This document shows positions 21,259 through 32,261 of a stretch of DNA of 64,000 nucleotides, in pieces. Made by a program: the position numbers and the translations under genes. The first letter of the stretch is position 1. Each line of letters starts with the position of its first letter. The DNA is taken from positions 1,240,001-1,304,000 of the forward strand of contig NC_083529.1 of NCBI RefSeq assembly GCF_032362555.1, read 5' to 3'. This DNA is from Amyelois transitella (Eukaryota; Arthropoda; Insecta; Lepidoptera; Pyralidae). The notes under the pieces were generated by a model that was not told the DNA's origin, searched no databases, and saw only the letters and a list, made by a program, of their open reading frames with translations.

Positions 21259-21850
21259 GTACTATAATAGCAGTTGAAATTTTATCCATCTAACGTAAGT
21301 ATCTGTGGAATATAACAGTAATCCAATCCCGTTTTCATGATTGATGTCACTTTTTTTTATCATAAATAAAACGTCTGTGATCGATGTGAATCGATTCTTA
21401 ATCATTTGTAAACAATCCACCATAAAAATTGTTATTGTAAGTCACTTTATATGGCAATACTCTGAATCTATTGTAATTTAAAATGCCATGGGATTTTCTT
21501 CTGTTGTTTTTCAAAGAATTTCAATCATTCCTTTTTTGGTTTGCTGGTGAGAGCTCTATTTTTACTTAGGTATATAAGTATGTGATAATTTAGAATAAAA
21601 ATACTTTTTTTACCTTTTTCTATTATTTAGCATTGACTTCAATTGTACCTTGGTAGATATGTAGTTATACTCTCACGAAATGTTCTTTTGGTTGCCTGAA
21701 AAAAATTGCATAACGCGTAAGGCCGCCTCTTATAATTACCTTATCATACATACATATATAAGGATAAATTCAATGTTATTAAATGTTTAATTCAATGTAA
21801 TTTATACGCAATAAAGGGTATTCTATTTATCTATCTGTCCTAATCTTTTT

Positions 21851-22245
21851 TTCCGACACCAATAAAAAAAAAGAATAGGATCACTCCGTCGCGTTCCCGT
21901 GGATGTCGTAAAAGGCGACTAAAGTATATAGGCTTATGAACTTTGGATTCTTCTTTTAGGCGATGGGCTAGCAACCTTTCACTATTTGAATCTCAATTCT
22001 ATCATTAAGCCAAAGAGCTGAACGTGGCCTATCGGTCGTTTCGAGACTATTGGCTCTATCTCCCCCGCAAGGGATATAGACGTGATTACCTATATGTATG
22101 TATACATATGTTCAATGCGTGAGAAGTCTAAGACACGGTCAGCGAGTTCATAATTCCCATTTCCCGTTTTTATTGTTCCCTTTGGACGCCTTTCAGAATT
22201 CTACTGAAGACTAGTTCGTAAAATTAGTCATAAAACAAGTTGTGA
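21851..22245 (+). repeat. SINE-A followed by repeat E
   Basis: SINE-A (21851 to about 22095; head reduced to TTCCGACACC) is followed by the same ATACATATGTTCAATGCGTG ... ATAAAACAAGTT unit as at 11939-12072. The two copies differ by scattered substitutions. Confidence 0.75.
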
Positions 22246-22335
22246 ATGCGTTGAGACATAAAATTACAGTTCAGCTGTTGGAAAGCTTGTAACTGTGTAT
22301 ATTATAAACTTAATTTCACACCTGTTTTGTGTTCG

Positions 22336-22868
22336 CGAAAGCTTGCATGAAGAGAGTTATGAATGTGGATGAAGCGAAGGAAGTATGCAGAGGTCGTGGC
22401 AAGTGGAAAGATGTAGTCTCTGCCTATCCCTCCGGGAAAAAGGCGTGATTTTAGCCCATTGCCTAAACGAAGAACCGCCAGTTTAAAAGCTTTCCCTTGG
22501 TAAAAGGCGACTAAGGGATAGGCTTATAAATTTGGGATTCTTCTTTTAGGCGATGGGCTAGCAACATGTCACTTTTTGAATCTCAATACTATCTTAAAGC
22601 CAAACAGCTGAACGTGGCCTATCAGTCTTTTCAAGACTGTTGGCTCTGTCTACCCCGCAAGGGATATAGACGTGATTGTATGTATGTATTTCACTTGGTT
22701 AACATTTACGATCTGCACTGAAAGAGGAGCAGCTGTCACACACCTAAACATACATACATACATACATACATAAAATCACGCCTCTTTCCCGGAGGGGTAG
22801 GCAGAGACTACCTCTTTCCACTTGCCACGATCTCTGCATACTTCCTTCGCTTCATCCACATTCATAAA
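22336..22868. repeat. LINE-L, SINE-A and LINE-L pieces in series
   Basis: 22336-22453 is LINE-L on + (GCTTGCATGAAGAGAGTTATG ... CTCCGGGAAAAAGGCG). 22454-22499 is a SINE-A scrap on -. 22500-22689 is a head-truncated SINE-A on + with tail. 22747-22868 is LINE-L on - with a six-unit CATA run. Confidence 0.8.
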
Positions 22869-23019
22869 CATTATTATTTATTGAAATTCCGTGACTCTGT
22901 TGTGACAAAGTCAGTGACTTTATATCTCATAAATATATTTTGAATAATTTTACGCTCACTTCATGCGGCTGTGAGACCTTTAGTTTGCAACGGGGCAAAG
23001 AATATTTAATGGAAACAAT

Positions 23020-23245
23020 GGTCATTTCAATGCCTAGTACCTTGGTGACCGAGTTGTGCTCGGTGTACGTTAGAAAAACCATGAAAAGTAGTAAGTAGTA
23101 ACAAAAAAACAATCAAAAATCCTCCAAAAAATATTACAAAAACTATAAAAATAGTAAAAACAAACATATATCCATTGCTGGGGATCGAACCCGGGTCCTC
23201 CGTTGTCAAAACCGATCACTCTGACAACTACACCACCATATAATA
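23020..23245 (-). repeat. SINE with tRNA-like head (third type)
   Basis: On the - strand: ATGGTGGTGTAGTTGTCAG, then B-box CGGGTTCGATCCCCAGC and a T-rich body ending near GCACAACTCGGTCACC. The anticodon region does not form a stem with a normal loop, so it is scored as a SINE and not a tRNA gene. Confidence 0.65.
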
Positions 23246-23300
23246 TAAAATTACCGTACTATATATAGTAACCATCTAAATGGGAGACAATTTGATTGAA

Positions 23301-23890
23301 TATACATATGGTCACGTCTATATCCCTTGCGGGGTAGACAGAGCAAGAGTCTTGAAAAGAATGAATGACCACTTTCAGCTATTTGGCTTAATGATAGAAT
23401 TAAGAGTCAAATAGTGACAGGTTGCTAGCCCATCGCCTTAAAAAAGAATCCCAAGTTTGTAAGCCTATCCCATAGTCGCCCCTTACGACATCCATGGGAA
23501 AGAGATGGAGTGGTCCTATTCTTTTTTGTATTGGTGCCGGTAACCACACGCCGTTCCGTGTGGTTACCGGCACCAATACAAAAATTGAAATGGGAGTAAA
23601 AAATTTTTTTTCTTGAAATTGTGGGTAAAACATAATTTTCCCCGACATTGAACCCAACTACATCATTATATTTTACGACTATATGTACCCTGAACACCGA
23701 TTTTCTTAAATACACATATAAATGCCTATGAACTTGGGATTCTTTTTGCAGGCGATGGGCTAGCAACCTGTCACTATTTGAATCTCAATTCCATCATTAA
23801 GTCATACAGCTGACCTTGGCCTTTCACTCCTTTCGGGACTGTTGGTTCTGTCTACCTCTCAAGTGATATAGTCCTAACTATATTTATATA
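23301..23890. repeat. SINE-A copies with heads facing each other
   Basis: A full - strand copy (23301-23552) ends GTGCCGGTAACCACACG. Two bases later a + strand head (23555-23585, CCGTGTGGTTACCGGCACC) starts. The rest of a + copy lies at 23723-23890 after about 137 bp of other sequence. Both heads share the unusual GGTTACC in place of GGTTCCC, so they are related by descent or by fold-back copying. Confidence 0.8.
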
Positions 23891-24099
23891 CGACGCTTCT
23901 GCAAAGTTATCTATGACTCAGTTATGGAAAAGTTATGGAAATAACCTGAAGCTAGAATTGCCTGAGTCGGGACCGTTGCGAATTGAGACGTGCATTTAAC
24001 ATGCATATTACAACGAATATATGATCGGGTATCCAAAATAGATTTATTAAGAACAGAATAGATTTATTTTCAAAATTGGATACAAGGTATCACTTATTG

Positions 24100-24200
24100 A
24101 CGTCACATCACTTAAATCTAATTATAACTGCTACCGCTTCCAAAGCGCACGTGTAGAAGAAGCGGCGGAACAAACTACACTGCAGCATTTTCACCGTACG
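24100..24200 (-). repeat. Repeat G fragment
   Basis: ACTGCTACCGCTTCCAAAGCG, AGAAGAAGCGGCGGAACAAAC, CTGCAGCATT. Same core as at 17690. Confidence 0.55.
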
Positions 24201-24531
24201 TGTTATTTACAAATATAGATCTCTTAAATCTAAATCGTGTACAATATAGATATTCTGATTTTCTCGATTACCATTACTACAAATCGCAAATGTTCAGTTT
24301 ATAAATTTTACTAGATAGATTTTATAACCTGTTTACACAGTGTGATTATCTATTAGACACGGCAATGTTTGTGATTTTAATTAATTGTCGACTGGAATAT
24401 TGCCTAATATATGCCGCTATCAAGTTCTAAGTGGTATCTTTGAATTATCTTAAGTTGCGCTAAACAGTTGCCTAAATGCATAAATATTGTGTATTTCAAT
24501 TCAATTCTACAACAAACATTATAATTCAAAC

Positions 24532-24760
24532 CTACATACATTCATGTAATTACGTCTATATACCTTGCGGGGTAGACAGAGCTAACTTCTCAAAGTCCTG
24601 AAAGCTTAATGATGAAATTGAGATTCAAATAGTGATAGGACTGATAGGTTGCTAGCCCATCGCCTAAAAGAAGAGTCCCAAGTTTATAAGTAGTCGCCTT
24701 TTACGACATCCGACGTGAAAGAGTTATCCAATTTTTTTTTTCATTGGTGCCGGGATAATA
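24532..24760 (-). repeat. SINE-A copy, internally deleted
   Basis: Tail CTACATACATTCATG, TACCTTGCGGGGTAGACAG, a shortened body, head GGTGCCGGGA. A 43-bp scrap of the same family lies at 25172-25214. Confidence 0.8.
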
Positions 24761-25301
24761 AAGTTTACGTAACTCATTTGTTTTGATGCTAATAAGAAAT
24801 TTTGTGGTCTATTTTTATCACGTAAAGATATTCCTTTTCCACATAATTGTTTACAATGCTTGTGTTTTTCAACATTCGTCAACATGCCTTTTGTCCGATG
24901 CGCAGCTAACAGACTATGAAATTTTATGATAATTGTCTTAGACATTGAATGCCACATTGGAATTACTTTTATCATGCTAAATATGGGTAGAACTTATACG
25001 TTTAACAAATTTTTAAGACTGTTTATAACTCATTTTACTGAATCACCAGAAACAACATCCAATAAATTTACATTAAATAAAAAAACACAATTTACAAGAA
25101 GAATAGGAAATTATAATAAAAAAAAATTATACACATTACATATTATACATATTGATCCCAATTGAAGAGCCATACAAGTTGCTAGCCCATTGCCTTATAC
25201 AAGAATCCCAAGTTTAATATTTTAATTTTCATTATCACTTTGAGTACTTTGGAATCCAGAATCTACTGTCATACTAATGTTTCACTCTCCTTTGTCCCCA
25301 G

Positions 25302-26336
25302 GTATACGTCACAGAAATAGCCGTCCCGGAAATCAGAGGGTTTCTAAGTTCAGTCCTGAAGATACTCAGTCACATCGGAATCCTGATTTCCTTCACCATC
25401 GGGACTTACCTCGACTGGTCCCAACTCGCCCTGGTCGTAGCAGCCGCTCCAGTATTACTATTCTTCGCCTTGCTCTTCGTACCTGAGACTCCTTCCTTCC
25501 TCCTTCTTCGAGGTAAAGAACAAGAAGCCGAAAAATCTCTACAATGGCTCAGAGGACCAGATGCAGACATCGGCCAAGAACTGGCTACAATCCGCACAAA
25601 TATATACGCCAGCAAACAATATAATGAAGACCACTCTAGTAGATTGAAAGTTCTTGCGTCAAAACGTATGATTAGACCAGTTCTGATTACTTGTGGATTG
25701 ATGTTCTTTCAGAAATTTACCGGTTCTCAAGTCTTTAGTTTCTACGCTGTTCCTATGTTTAGGAAGACTTTCAGGAGTATGAGTGCCCATGGCGGAGCTA
25801 TAGCTACTAGTGTTGTCCAGCTCCTAGCATCATGTTTGTCAGGAATGCTTATCGATAACATTGGTAGACTTCCTCTTTTACTCATCAGCGGCTTTATGAT
25901 GTCTATCGCTTTAGCTGGTTTTGGATCTTACGCTTATTACGAAGATGTTATCAGAAATTCGACTGATTTAACTATGAGCGCCGATTCTGGCTCGTATGAT
26001 TGGATTCCTTTAGTTTGTGCTCTAGCCTTTACTATAGCGTTTTCATTAGGTATAGGTCCTATATCATCTTTGTTAATTGGAGAATTATTTCCTTTAGAGT
26101 ATAGAAGTACAGGTAGTGCGTTAGCTACAAGTTTTAGCCATCTATGCGGTTTTGTTAACGTAAAAACTGTGCCTGATTTTATTTATTACATAGGCTTACA
26201 TGGTCTCTTTTGGATGTACGCTGGGATATCGGTGCTATGTCTATTATTTGTGGTTCTGTTCGTCCCTGAAACTAAAGGTCGGGAGATTGACGAAATGGAT
26301 CCGAAATACGTTGAATCGTTATGTATTAACCGATAA
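25302..26336 (+). CDS. Facilitated trehalose transporter Tret1-like, last coding exon
   Basis: This exon encodes residues 115-458 of the 458 visible in the window and ends in TAA. The protein is a plasma-membrane sugar carrier, expected to move trehalose or another haemolymph sugar down its gradient. Visible hallmarks are VYVTEIAVPEIRG (loop 4-5), FVPETPSFLL at residues 173-182 (end of helix 6), a central cytoplasmic loop to about 237, FFQKFTGSQVFSFYA at 249-263 (helix 7, in place of the usual QQ-SG), DNIGRLPLL at 299-307 (loop 8-9), GELFPLEYRSTGSA at 374-387 (loop 10-11) and FVPETKGRE at 434-442 after helix 12. Length and motif order fit the family (about 470-500 residues with the missing start). 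Substrate identity is inference; other insect sugar porters share these motifs. Confidence 0.93.
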   Translation, partial: VYVTEIAVPEIRGFLSSVLKILSHIGILISFTIGTYLDWSQLALVVAAAPVLLFFALLFVPETPSFLLLRGKEQEAEKSLQWLRGPDADIGQELATIRTNIYASKQYNEDHSSRLKVLASKRMIRPVLITCGLMFFQKFTGSQVFSFYAVPMFRKTFRSMSAHGGAIATSVVQLLASCLSGMLIDNIGRLPLLLISGFMMSIALAGFGSYAYYEDVIRNSTDLTMSADSGSYDWIPLVCALAFTIAFSLGIGPISSLLIGELFPLEYRSTGSALATSFSHLCGFVNVKTVPDFIYYIGLHGLFWMYAGISVLCLLFVVLFVPETKGREIDEMDPKYVESLCINR

Positions 26337-27170
26337 TTTTGAATTGTTACTTTAGGTTTTATCTTATGCAGTATTACACTGTTGAAGTGATCATTACGAG
26401 ATTATTATCTCATATCAGGATGCAGATGACGGATTCCTTTTGGAGTGATGTAGTCATCTTCTAGTCTGTTTTGTGCAAATTTGCATTTGTATCTAGAATT
26501 AGTTCCTTTAGTTTCATGAGCCACACTTGTTATTATTTTTGGAAACTTTAAGCATTTGCGCTATAAAAGTTTAAGTTTTGTGTAAGTTAAATGGATTATG
26601 TTTTAAGCTGACAAAACTAATTGTTATTTCGTTTAGAATAACGTTTGCGTAATTGTTGTATTTTCTTGGTGCTGTGAAATCAGTGGCTTCATAATTAAGT
26701 GCCTTATCCTAGTTCCTGTCATCACAATCAGGAGGGTTGATGAAGATCTGAAAATTGCGAAATCGATTCGCGTAGATCGCAAACATTTGTGACTGATTAC
26801 GTACAAATATTGAAATGTGGAAATATATTTCGCTTGGATGTTTGGTCATTTTAAAAGTTTTAATCATTTTCTGAAGTCAGTGAACTTATATATATTTTTT
26901 TTTTCATTTTGAATTTAAAAATTCATTATGTGTTTTAAAAAAGGTGAAATTTATTTTTGCCTTCTTAAGTAACTTCCAACTTTTTATTTGAAACCTTATC
27001 AAATGAAATTTTTACTGTTAACAAAATCGCGATAAAATTCTACAAAAATGACTGCACGTTTGTAAAACATTTGTATTATATTATCTGTAAATACGTATTT
27101 TTATTTTAGTTATTATAAGAAAATTGTTTGAGTTATTATAAATACGGGTAGAGAAATAATAAAAGTTTTA
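26337..27170 (+). other. Probable 3' UTR of the Tret1-like gene
   Basis: About 830 bp of AT-rich sequence without any of the repeat families so common elsewhere in the window. That repeat-free state from the stop codon to the AATAAA at 27158 fits an exonic 3' UTR. Further AATAAA-like motifs occur at about 27313 and 27337. Confidence 0.5.
27158..27163 (+). terminator. Candidate polyadenylation signal of the Tret1-like gene
   Basis: AATAAA within GAGAAATAATAAAAGTTTT, 822 bp after the stop codon. It is one of several candidates; no transcript evidence is available here. Confidence 0.4.
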
Positions 27171-27584
27171 TTAAAGTCTATATTGGCATATTGTCCTAAA
27201 TAAAATCTACAAAATAATCCAGTGAAAATATTACAAATTATTATAGATAATAAATTATAATATGTTTTGTAACATTTTTTATCAAACCTAGTGGTGCTAA
27301 TTGATGCCTTGAAATAAAAAAAAACACTCTAAATAAAATTGTTTTACAAAAATAATGTATGTAAAACAGTATTGTATATGATTTATTAGTATTTATGTAG
27401 AAGTTGAATGTTTTAACGTGTTGCCATAATTTTATTATAAAATATTATAATTTGTACTTAAATATCGAATTTAAGTGGTTAAATAAAAAAATCTGTGAAC
27501 CATTTTCATGTTTTTTTTTTTAATATTATGCCCAGTTGTATCCTCAGTCATTTTTCCCCAAGTTCGGGAAAGAGAGATGCCACT

Positions 27585-28059
27585 TTTTACGACATCCACG
27601 GGAAAGAGATGGAGCGGCCTATTATAAGTGCCGGATACCACACGGCACAACTTCCTATGACCAATTGTATGAGAATAAAGAAAATTTTTCAACAATAGAC
27701 AAAAAGCCCAAATAATTACTATGGCATTTTCATTGTGTCTGCGGTATGCGGAAATGTCGTAATGAAAATAATAGGAACTTTTGTACGTTGATAATGAGAA
27801 TTGTCATGGGTTAGTGGTTATGTGTGTAGTTCCCGGCATCAATATAAAAAAAGAATAGGACCACTCCATCTCTCCCCATGGATGTCGTAAAAGGCGATTG
27901 AGGGATAGGCTTATAAACTTGGGATTCCTCTTTTGAGGCGACGGGCTAGCAACCTGTAACTATTTGAATCACAATTCTATCATTCTAACAGCCGAACGTG
28001 ACCTTCTCAAGATTGTTGGCTCTGTCTACCCGGCGAGGGATATGGACGTGGCTATGTGT
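27585..28059. repeat. SINE-A head fragment (-) and SINE-A copy (+)
   Basis: 27585-27648 is a - strand head with a deletion, ending GTGCCGGATACCACACGGCAC. 27824-28059 is a + copy (GTGTAGTTCCCGGCATCAATA ...) without a clear tail. 28060-28490 is AT-rich with no feature seen. Confidence 0.75.
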
Positions 28060-28493
28060 TGACTGTAAACCCGTATACAAAATTTTATCGAACTCAGTTT
28101 AGTAGATTTTGCGTGAAAGAGTAACAAACACCATTATTTTTAATATAAGTCAGATAACGTATAAGTAAGAAGGATACAAGAAGTTTGATTTAAAAATAAC
28201 AAAAAAATGAAATACTACTTAAAGGAAATTTTAATATTGATAATAATCAACTTTATATGATCTTATTTAGTATAATTTTAAATAGATGGATTATGACGTG
28301 TATTTTTTGATAAAAATATGTAATTCAAATCATAACAATTTATTTAAAAGATATAAAGATAAACAGATAAAATAAATTGAAAATGTTATAAGTAGTTAAG
28401 ACTTACTTTTGCATGCTACTTCGTTCTCATTTATTTTTATTAAAAAGATACATAAATAGCAGATAATGCGAGGAAGATGTTTATTTTAAAATA

Positions 28494-28760
28494 CAATCTT
28501 GCACCCTACGAAGTAGACACAGCCAACAGTCTTAAAAAGACTGAAAGCCTACGTTCAACATACATACATAAAATCACGCCTCTTTCCCGAAGGGCTAGGC
28601 TGAGACTACCTCTTTCCACTTGCCACGACCTCTGCATACTTCCTCCGCTTCATCCACATTCATAACTCTCTTCATGCAAGCTCGGCGGTTTCGAGTACTT
28701 ATGACCTGACCCCCTTACCAGGACGTCCTACGTTCAACTGTATGGATAATGTACCTTTAA
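28494..28760 (-). repeat. SINE-A fragment split by a LINE-L insertion
   Basis: SINE-A sequence (AAGTAGACACAGCCAACAG ... CCTACGTTCAAC) stops at 28559 and resumes at 28727 with the same CCTACGTTCAAC, then TGTATGG. Confidence 0.85.
28560..28726 (-). mobile_element. 5'-truncated LINE-L insertion with perfect 12-bp target duplication
   Basis: CCTACGTTCAAC is repeated exactly at 28548-28559 and 28727-28738. The insert is 167 bp: tail ATACATACATAAAATCACG, the 3' end of the coding region, truncated at CCTTACCAGGACG. A short tandem tail, a target duplication and 5' truncation together are typical of LINE retroposition. Confidence 0.92.
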
Positions 28761-28767
28761 AAAAAAA

Positions 28768-29135
28768 TAGAGCGCCGTTGGTCAAATCGTTAAGATGCCA
28801 GATAAAAGTGCATGTGGCGCAAAAAGGCACTGGTTCGAATCCCACCTCGGTCATGACTATTTTCATAGTTATGTATATTAGTAATACTAACCGATGCTTT
28901 TACGGTGATGGAAAACATCGTGAGGAAACCTGCACATTCAGGCAACTGGATGTGTAATCATTCATGATCGATCCAATACGGTTTAGGTTCCCCTGCAAAG
29001 TTTGCGGAGTTCAGATGAGAGTCGCTTCGTGTAAAAACCTGACTCACCCAATCCAGGATCCATGATCAAAGGCATACCCCGGGCTCCTCTCCAGAGTGGT
29101 GAGGATGCAACTGGGACTAAACTCAGGAGGAAGAA
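28768..29135 (+). repeat. SINE-D copy, full length
   Basis: A tRNA-like head (TTGGTCAAATCGTTAAGATG, B-box CTGGTTCGAATCCC), then GGAAAACATCGTGAGGAAACC, GCGGAGTTCAG, GTAAAAACCTGACTCACCC, CCCCGGGCTCCTCTCC, ending near CAGGAGGAAGAAGAA. Confidence 0.8.
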
Positions 29136-29192
29136 GAATAATTTAAGAAAAAATGTGTGTTTGTACAAAAGACTATAGTTAATTATATTTTG

Positions 29193-29420
29193 CATACATA
29201 CATGAGCCAATAGTCCCGAAAAGACTGAATGGCCACATTCAGCTGCTCGGCTTAATGATGGCATTGAGATCCAAATAGTGACAGGTTGCTAGCCCATCGA
29301 CTAAAAAAAAAGGATCGCAATTTTGTAAGCCTATCCCTTAGTCGCCTTTTACGACATCCATGGGAAAGAGATGGAGTGGTCCTATTCTTTTTTGTATTTT
29401 TTCCGGGAACCACACAGCAC
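29193..29420 (-). repeat. SINE-A copy, tail part deleted
   Basis: CATACATACATGAGCCAATAG, body, head CCGGGAACCACACAGCAC. The segment with GTCTATATCCC is missing. Confidence 0.85.
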
Positions 29421-29596
29421 AATTTATTATTATATTTTGTTTGCTTGTATAATTATTTTTCTAGAATGTACTTGTCGGTACTTATTTTTATTATTTTCAT
29501 CAGATACTCGTAACTATAAGCAGATTGTATCTAAATCTTTACTTTATTGTAATCTACTTAGCACTCCATACATAGTGATATGGACATTATTATCTA

Positions 29597-29849
29597 CCAG
29601 CTGTGCCCACGACTTCGTCCGTGTAGAATAGATATTTTGGGCATTATAAAAGCTCTCTAGGATAAATAGTTTTCCCCGTTTTTTTCACATTTTCCATTAT
29701 TTCTTTGCTCCTTATAGTTGCAGCGTGATGTTACTTAAGCCTTCCTCGATAAATGCCAACGCAAAAAGAATTTTTCAATTCGAACCAGTAGTTCCTGAGA
29801 TTAGTGCGTTAAACAAACAAACTCTTCAGCTTTATAATATTAGTATAGA
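29597..29849 (-). mobile_element. Lep1-like non-autonomous Helitron
   Basis: Starts (on -) TCTATACTAATATTATAAAG; the 3' end GGGCACAGCTGG is mutated from CTAG. Confidence 0.75.
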
Positions 29850-29958
29850 TAACGAATTAAAATTTAAGAAATTAAACTTTTGAAAACCTACCTATACCTC
29901 GTTTGCATAACGCCTGATACAATTAATAGGCAATTATTCTTTGTAATATTATTGCTTT

Positions 29959-30312
29959 TACATACACCTGCACCAACTTCTTTCCCGGAGTGGTAGGAAG
30001 AGACTACATCTTTCACTTGCCACGATCTCTGCGTAATTCTTTCGCTTCATCCATATTCATGCCTCTCTTCATGCAAGCTCGTCGGTTTCGGGTACTCTTG
30101 ACCTTTTACCATAACCTCTCCGTACCTTGATCATCAAGGTACGTTTGTCTAGGCCTTCCCACTTTAACGTTCCCAAGTGATACAAACAAACATATATCAC
30201 GTCTTAATCCTTTACGGCAAAGACAGAGCAAGCAGTTTCGAAAAGACCGATAGGCGACTGTATTCATAAAATTGAGACTGTATTCATAAAATTGAGATTC
30301 AGAAATAGTGAC
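29959..30312 (-). repeat. LINE-L fragment and SINE-A fragment
   Basis: 29959-30172 is LINE-L up to GTACGTTTGTCTAGGCCTTCC, a longer 3' piece than most. 30184-30312 is a diverged SINE-A tail half with an internal repeat of CTGTATTCATAAAATTGAGA. Confidence 0.75.
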
Positions 30313-30346
30313 ATAATGATTGCGTTGATGTCTCCATCTTTATTTT

Positions 30347-30650
30347 CAGCTAGCTTTTGCCCACAGCTTCAGCCGCTTGAGTCGCTTTTTAAAGATGGCG
30401 TTTTCATCCATAAAAAGCGCCACATTTAGCGCCACCTACAAAACAATTCTGGTTTTTCGCAAATCCCACGGAAATATTTTTTAACGGGAATAAAGTTACC
30501 CTTTGAACTTCTCCAGACTCTTAATTATAACTATATGTAGTAATATTTAAGAGTCTGGAGAAGAAGTGAAGTATACGGAATATTTCAAGCAGATGAAAAG
30601 GTAACAAACGAATTAACTTACTTTCGCATTTTTAATATCAGTTGGTATCT
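30347..30650 (-). repeat. Repeat with CTAG end and internal inverted repeat
   Basis: GCTAGCTTTTGCCCACAGC at one end resembles a Helitron terminus on -. Inside, CTTCTCCAGACTCTTA (30508-30523) is inverted at 30548-30563. CAAATCCCACGGAAA is the same repeat seen in inverse at 8090, 9730, 13775 and 46040. From 30651 to 31290 no feature is seen. Confidence 0.5.
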
Positions 30651-31299
30651 TAATCTGTTTTAATATTCAATGCGTACAAATCAATTAACAATTCTAATAA
30701 ATCAATCAGACGTTAAAATCAATTAGTACAAGAATAAAATTTCAAAGGAAATTGAAACGCACTTGAGACAAGAAACTGATTTGGTACAAGGGCCACTTGA
30801 GTCTTGAATTACAAATTGATTACCGTGTACTTGAGATCGGTTCTGGTCGGGAAAAGAAATTGATGATAAAATGACTACATAATATTATAAAGTCACTCTA
30901 TTTTCTCTATGTGTCTAATGTATGCGCTAATCTCGGATAGTTGTGGACGGATAATAATCAATAAATTAATTGCAAAATATATAATGTCGACAGATTACTA
31001 AAACTCTCGAGATTATTCGAAGTTTAAATACATATTAATAAAAAAAAGCACCACAGCAATAAAGCAAATTTAGATTCAAATATGGAAAACAAAAAAAAAC
31101 AACAATAATATTCTATGCAACCTGCAAGCGATATTAAAAACAAATATCAATGCTTCATCAAACAAATTAAAAAAAAATTCAAATCAATGGAACGCTACAT
31201 TTTGCCGCTAACGAGTGCAGTGCAGTTCATGCCCCCGGGAAAAAGCATTGTACGCTGTATTGCTTGTCTTAAAATACGTCCGAAGATAAATATTTTATG

Positions 31300-31552
31300 C
31301 ATACATACATATGGTCACGTCTGTATTCCTTGTGGGGTAGACAGGGCCAACAGTTTTGAAAAGACTGAAAGGCCACGTACAGTTGTATGGCTTGATGATA
31401 GAATTGAGATTTAACTAGTGATAGGTTGCTAGCCCATCACCTAAAAAAGAATCCCAAGCCTGGAAGTATCCTTAGTCGTCTTTTACGAAATCCATGGGAA
31501 AGAGATGGAGTGGTCCTATTCTTTTTTGTATTGGTGTCGGGAACCACGCGGC
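31300..31552 (-). repeat. SINE-A copy, full length, 8-bp target duplication
   Basis: ATTTTATG at 31292-31299 and 31553-31560. Tail CATACATACATATGGTCACG, head TGTCGGGAACCACGCGGC. Confidence 0.88.
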
Positions 31553-31566
31553 ATTTTATGGGAAAG

Positions 31567-31691
31567 TTCACTATTTGAATCTCAATTCTATCATTAAGCC
31601 AAATAACTGAACGTGGCCATTCAGTCTTTTCAAGACTGTTGGGTCTGTCTACCCCGCAAGGGATATAGACGTGACCATATGTATGTATGTA
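31567..31691 (+). repeat. SINE-A tail half, inverted relative to its neighbour
   Basis: TTCACTATTTGAATCTCAATTC to GTGACCATATGTATGTATG. With the copy at 31300 it makes an inverted pair of about 125 bp. 31692-31984 shows no feature. Confidence 0.85.
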
Positions 31692-31984
31692 CATCCCAAG
31701 ATAAGTTCGAAGACTGCATACCATGAGAATTCTTTCCAGTCAATCGATAGTTAACTGAATGTGTTTTGAAACGGACTTATGCGAAAACAACGTGCTAGAA
31801 AGAGACAAGTGTATCAACAGAGGAGCTGGCCTATAGAAAGTTGTGACAACTTTAAAACTATTTGATAACAGTATAACATTGTATTATCTTTGGTTGGAGT
31901 AAGACTGAAGATTTAACTAAAATTTGTGGCGACATCTCTACGCCACTCGTTACAACATCAAATCAAACAGCTACTATCAATCAT

Positions 31985-32185
31985 CGCGAAGAAATTGACG
32001 CGCTCAACCAATAACAGAGAAGAAACTAAATCGCGATTTCAGAGATTTCACGGATTGGAGCTTTATATACAACCTCCGACACAACATCGTTGGAGCCGCG
32101 GTTCCCCAGGCATAACACCTAGCCTGGCGGAAGATCTTCCCTTTGGTGGCGGTCGAGCCGAATCATCGCTCCCGCCAAAAATTAA
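31985..32185 (+). repeat. GC-rich repeat with TATA-like box, copy 1
   Basis: AAATCGCG, GATTTCACGGATTGGAGC, TTATATACAACCTCC, CAGGCATAACACCTAGCCTGG, then GGAAGATCTTCCCTTTGGTGG and GAGCCGAATCATCGCTCCCGC. An inverted copy with very high similarity lies at 48680-48850. Neither carries an open frame shared between copies. The nature is unknown; an LTR or other promoter-bearing element end is possible. Confidence 0.7.
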
Positions 32186-32261
32186 TGAAGCCTTGAATTA
32201 ATTGAGCTTGTATCCATGTCTGTAAAATACTGAGAAAAAATTGTTTTCTTTTTTTCGTATG

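Larger units (their letters stand above)
20840..25301 (+). other. Intron 2 of the Tret1-like gene (about 4.5 kb)
   Basis: Donor GTATATTTG, acceptor CTCTCCTTTGTCCCCAG. It holds two short Helitron-like elements, SINE-A and LINE-L pieces and a tRNA-headed SINE, listed separately. 21260-21840 and 24761-25170 show no clear feature. Confidence 0.85.

Noticed and set aside
25406..25615. Antisense and alternate frames over the transporter exon
   Set aside because: The sense frame from 25302 is continuous, spliced in phase and carries all sugar-porter motifs.
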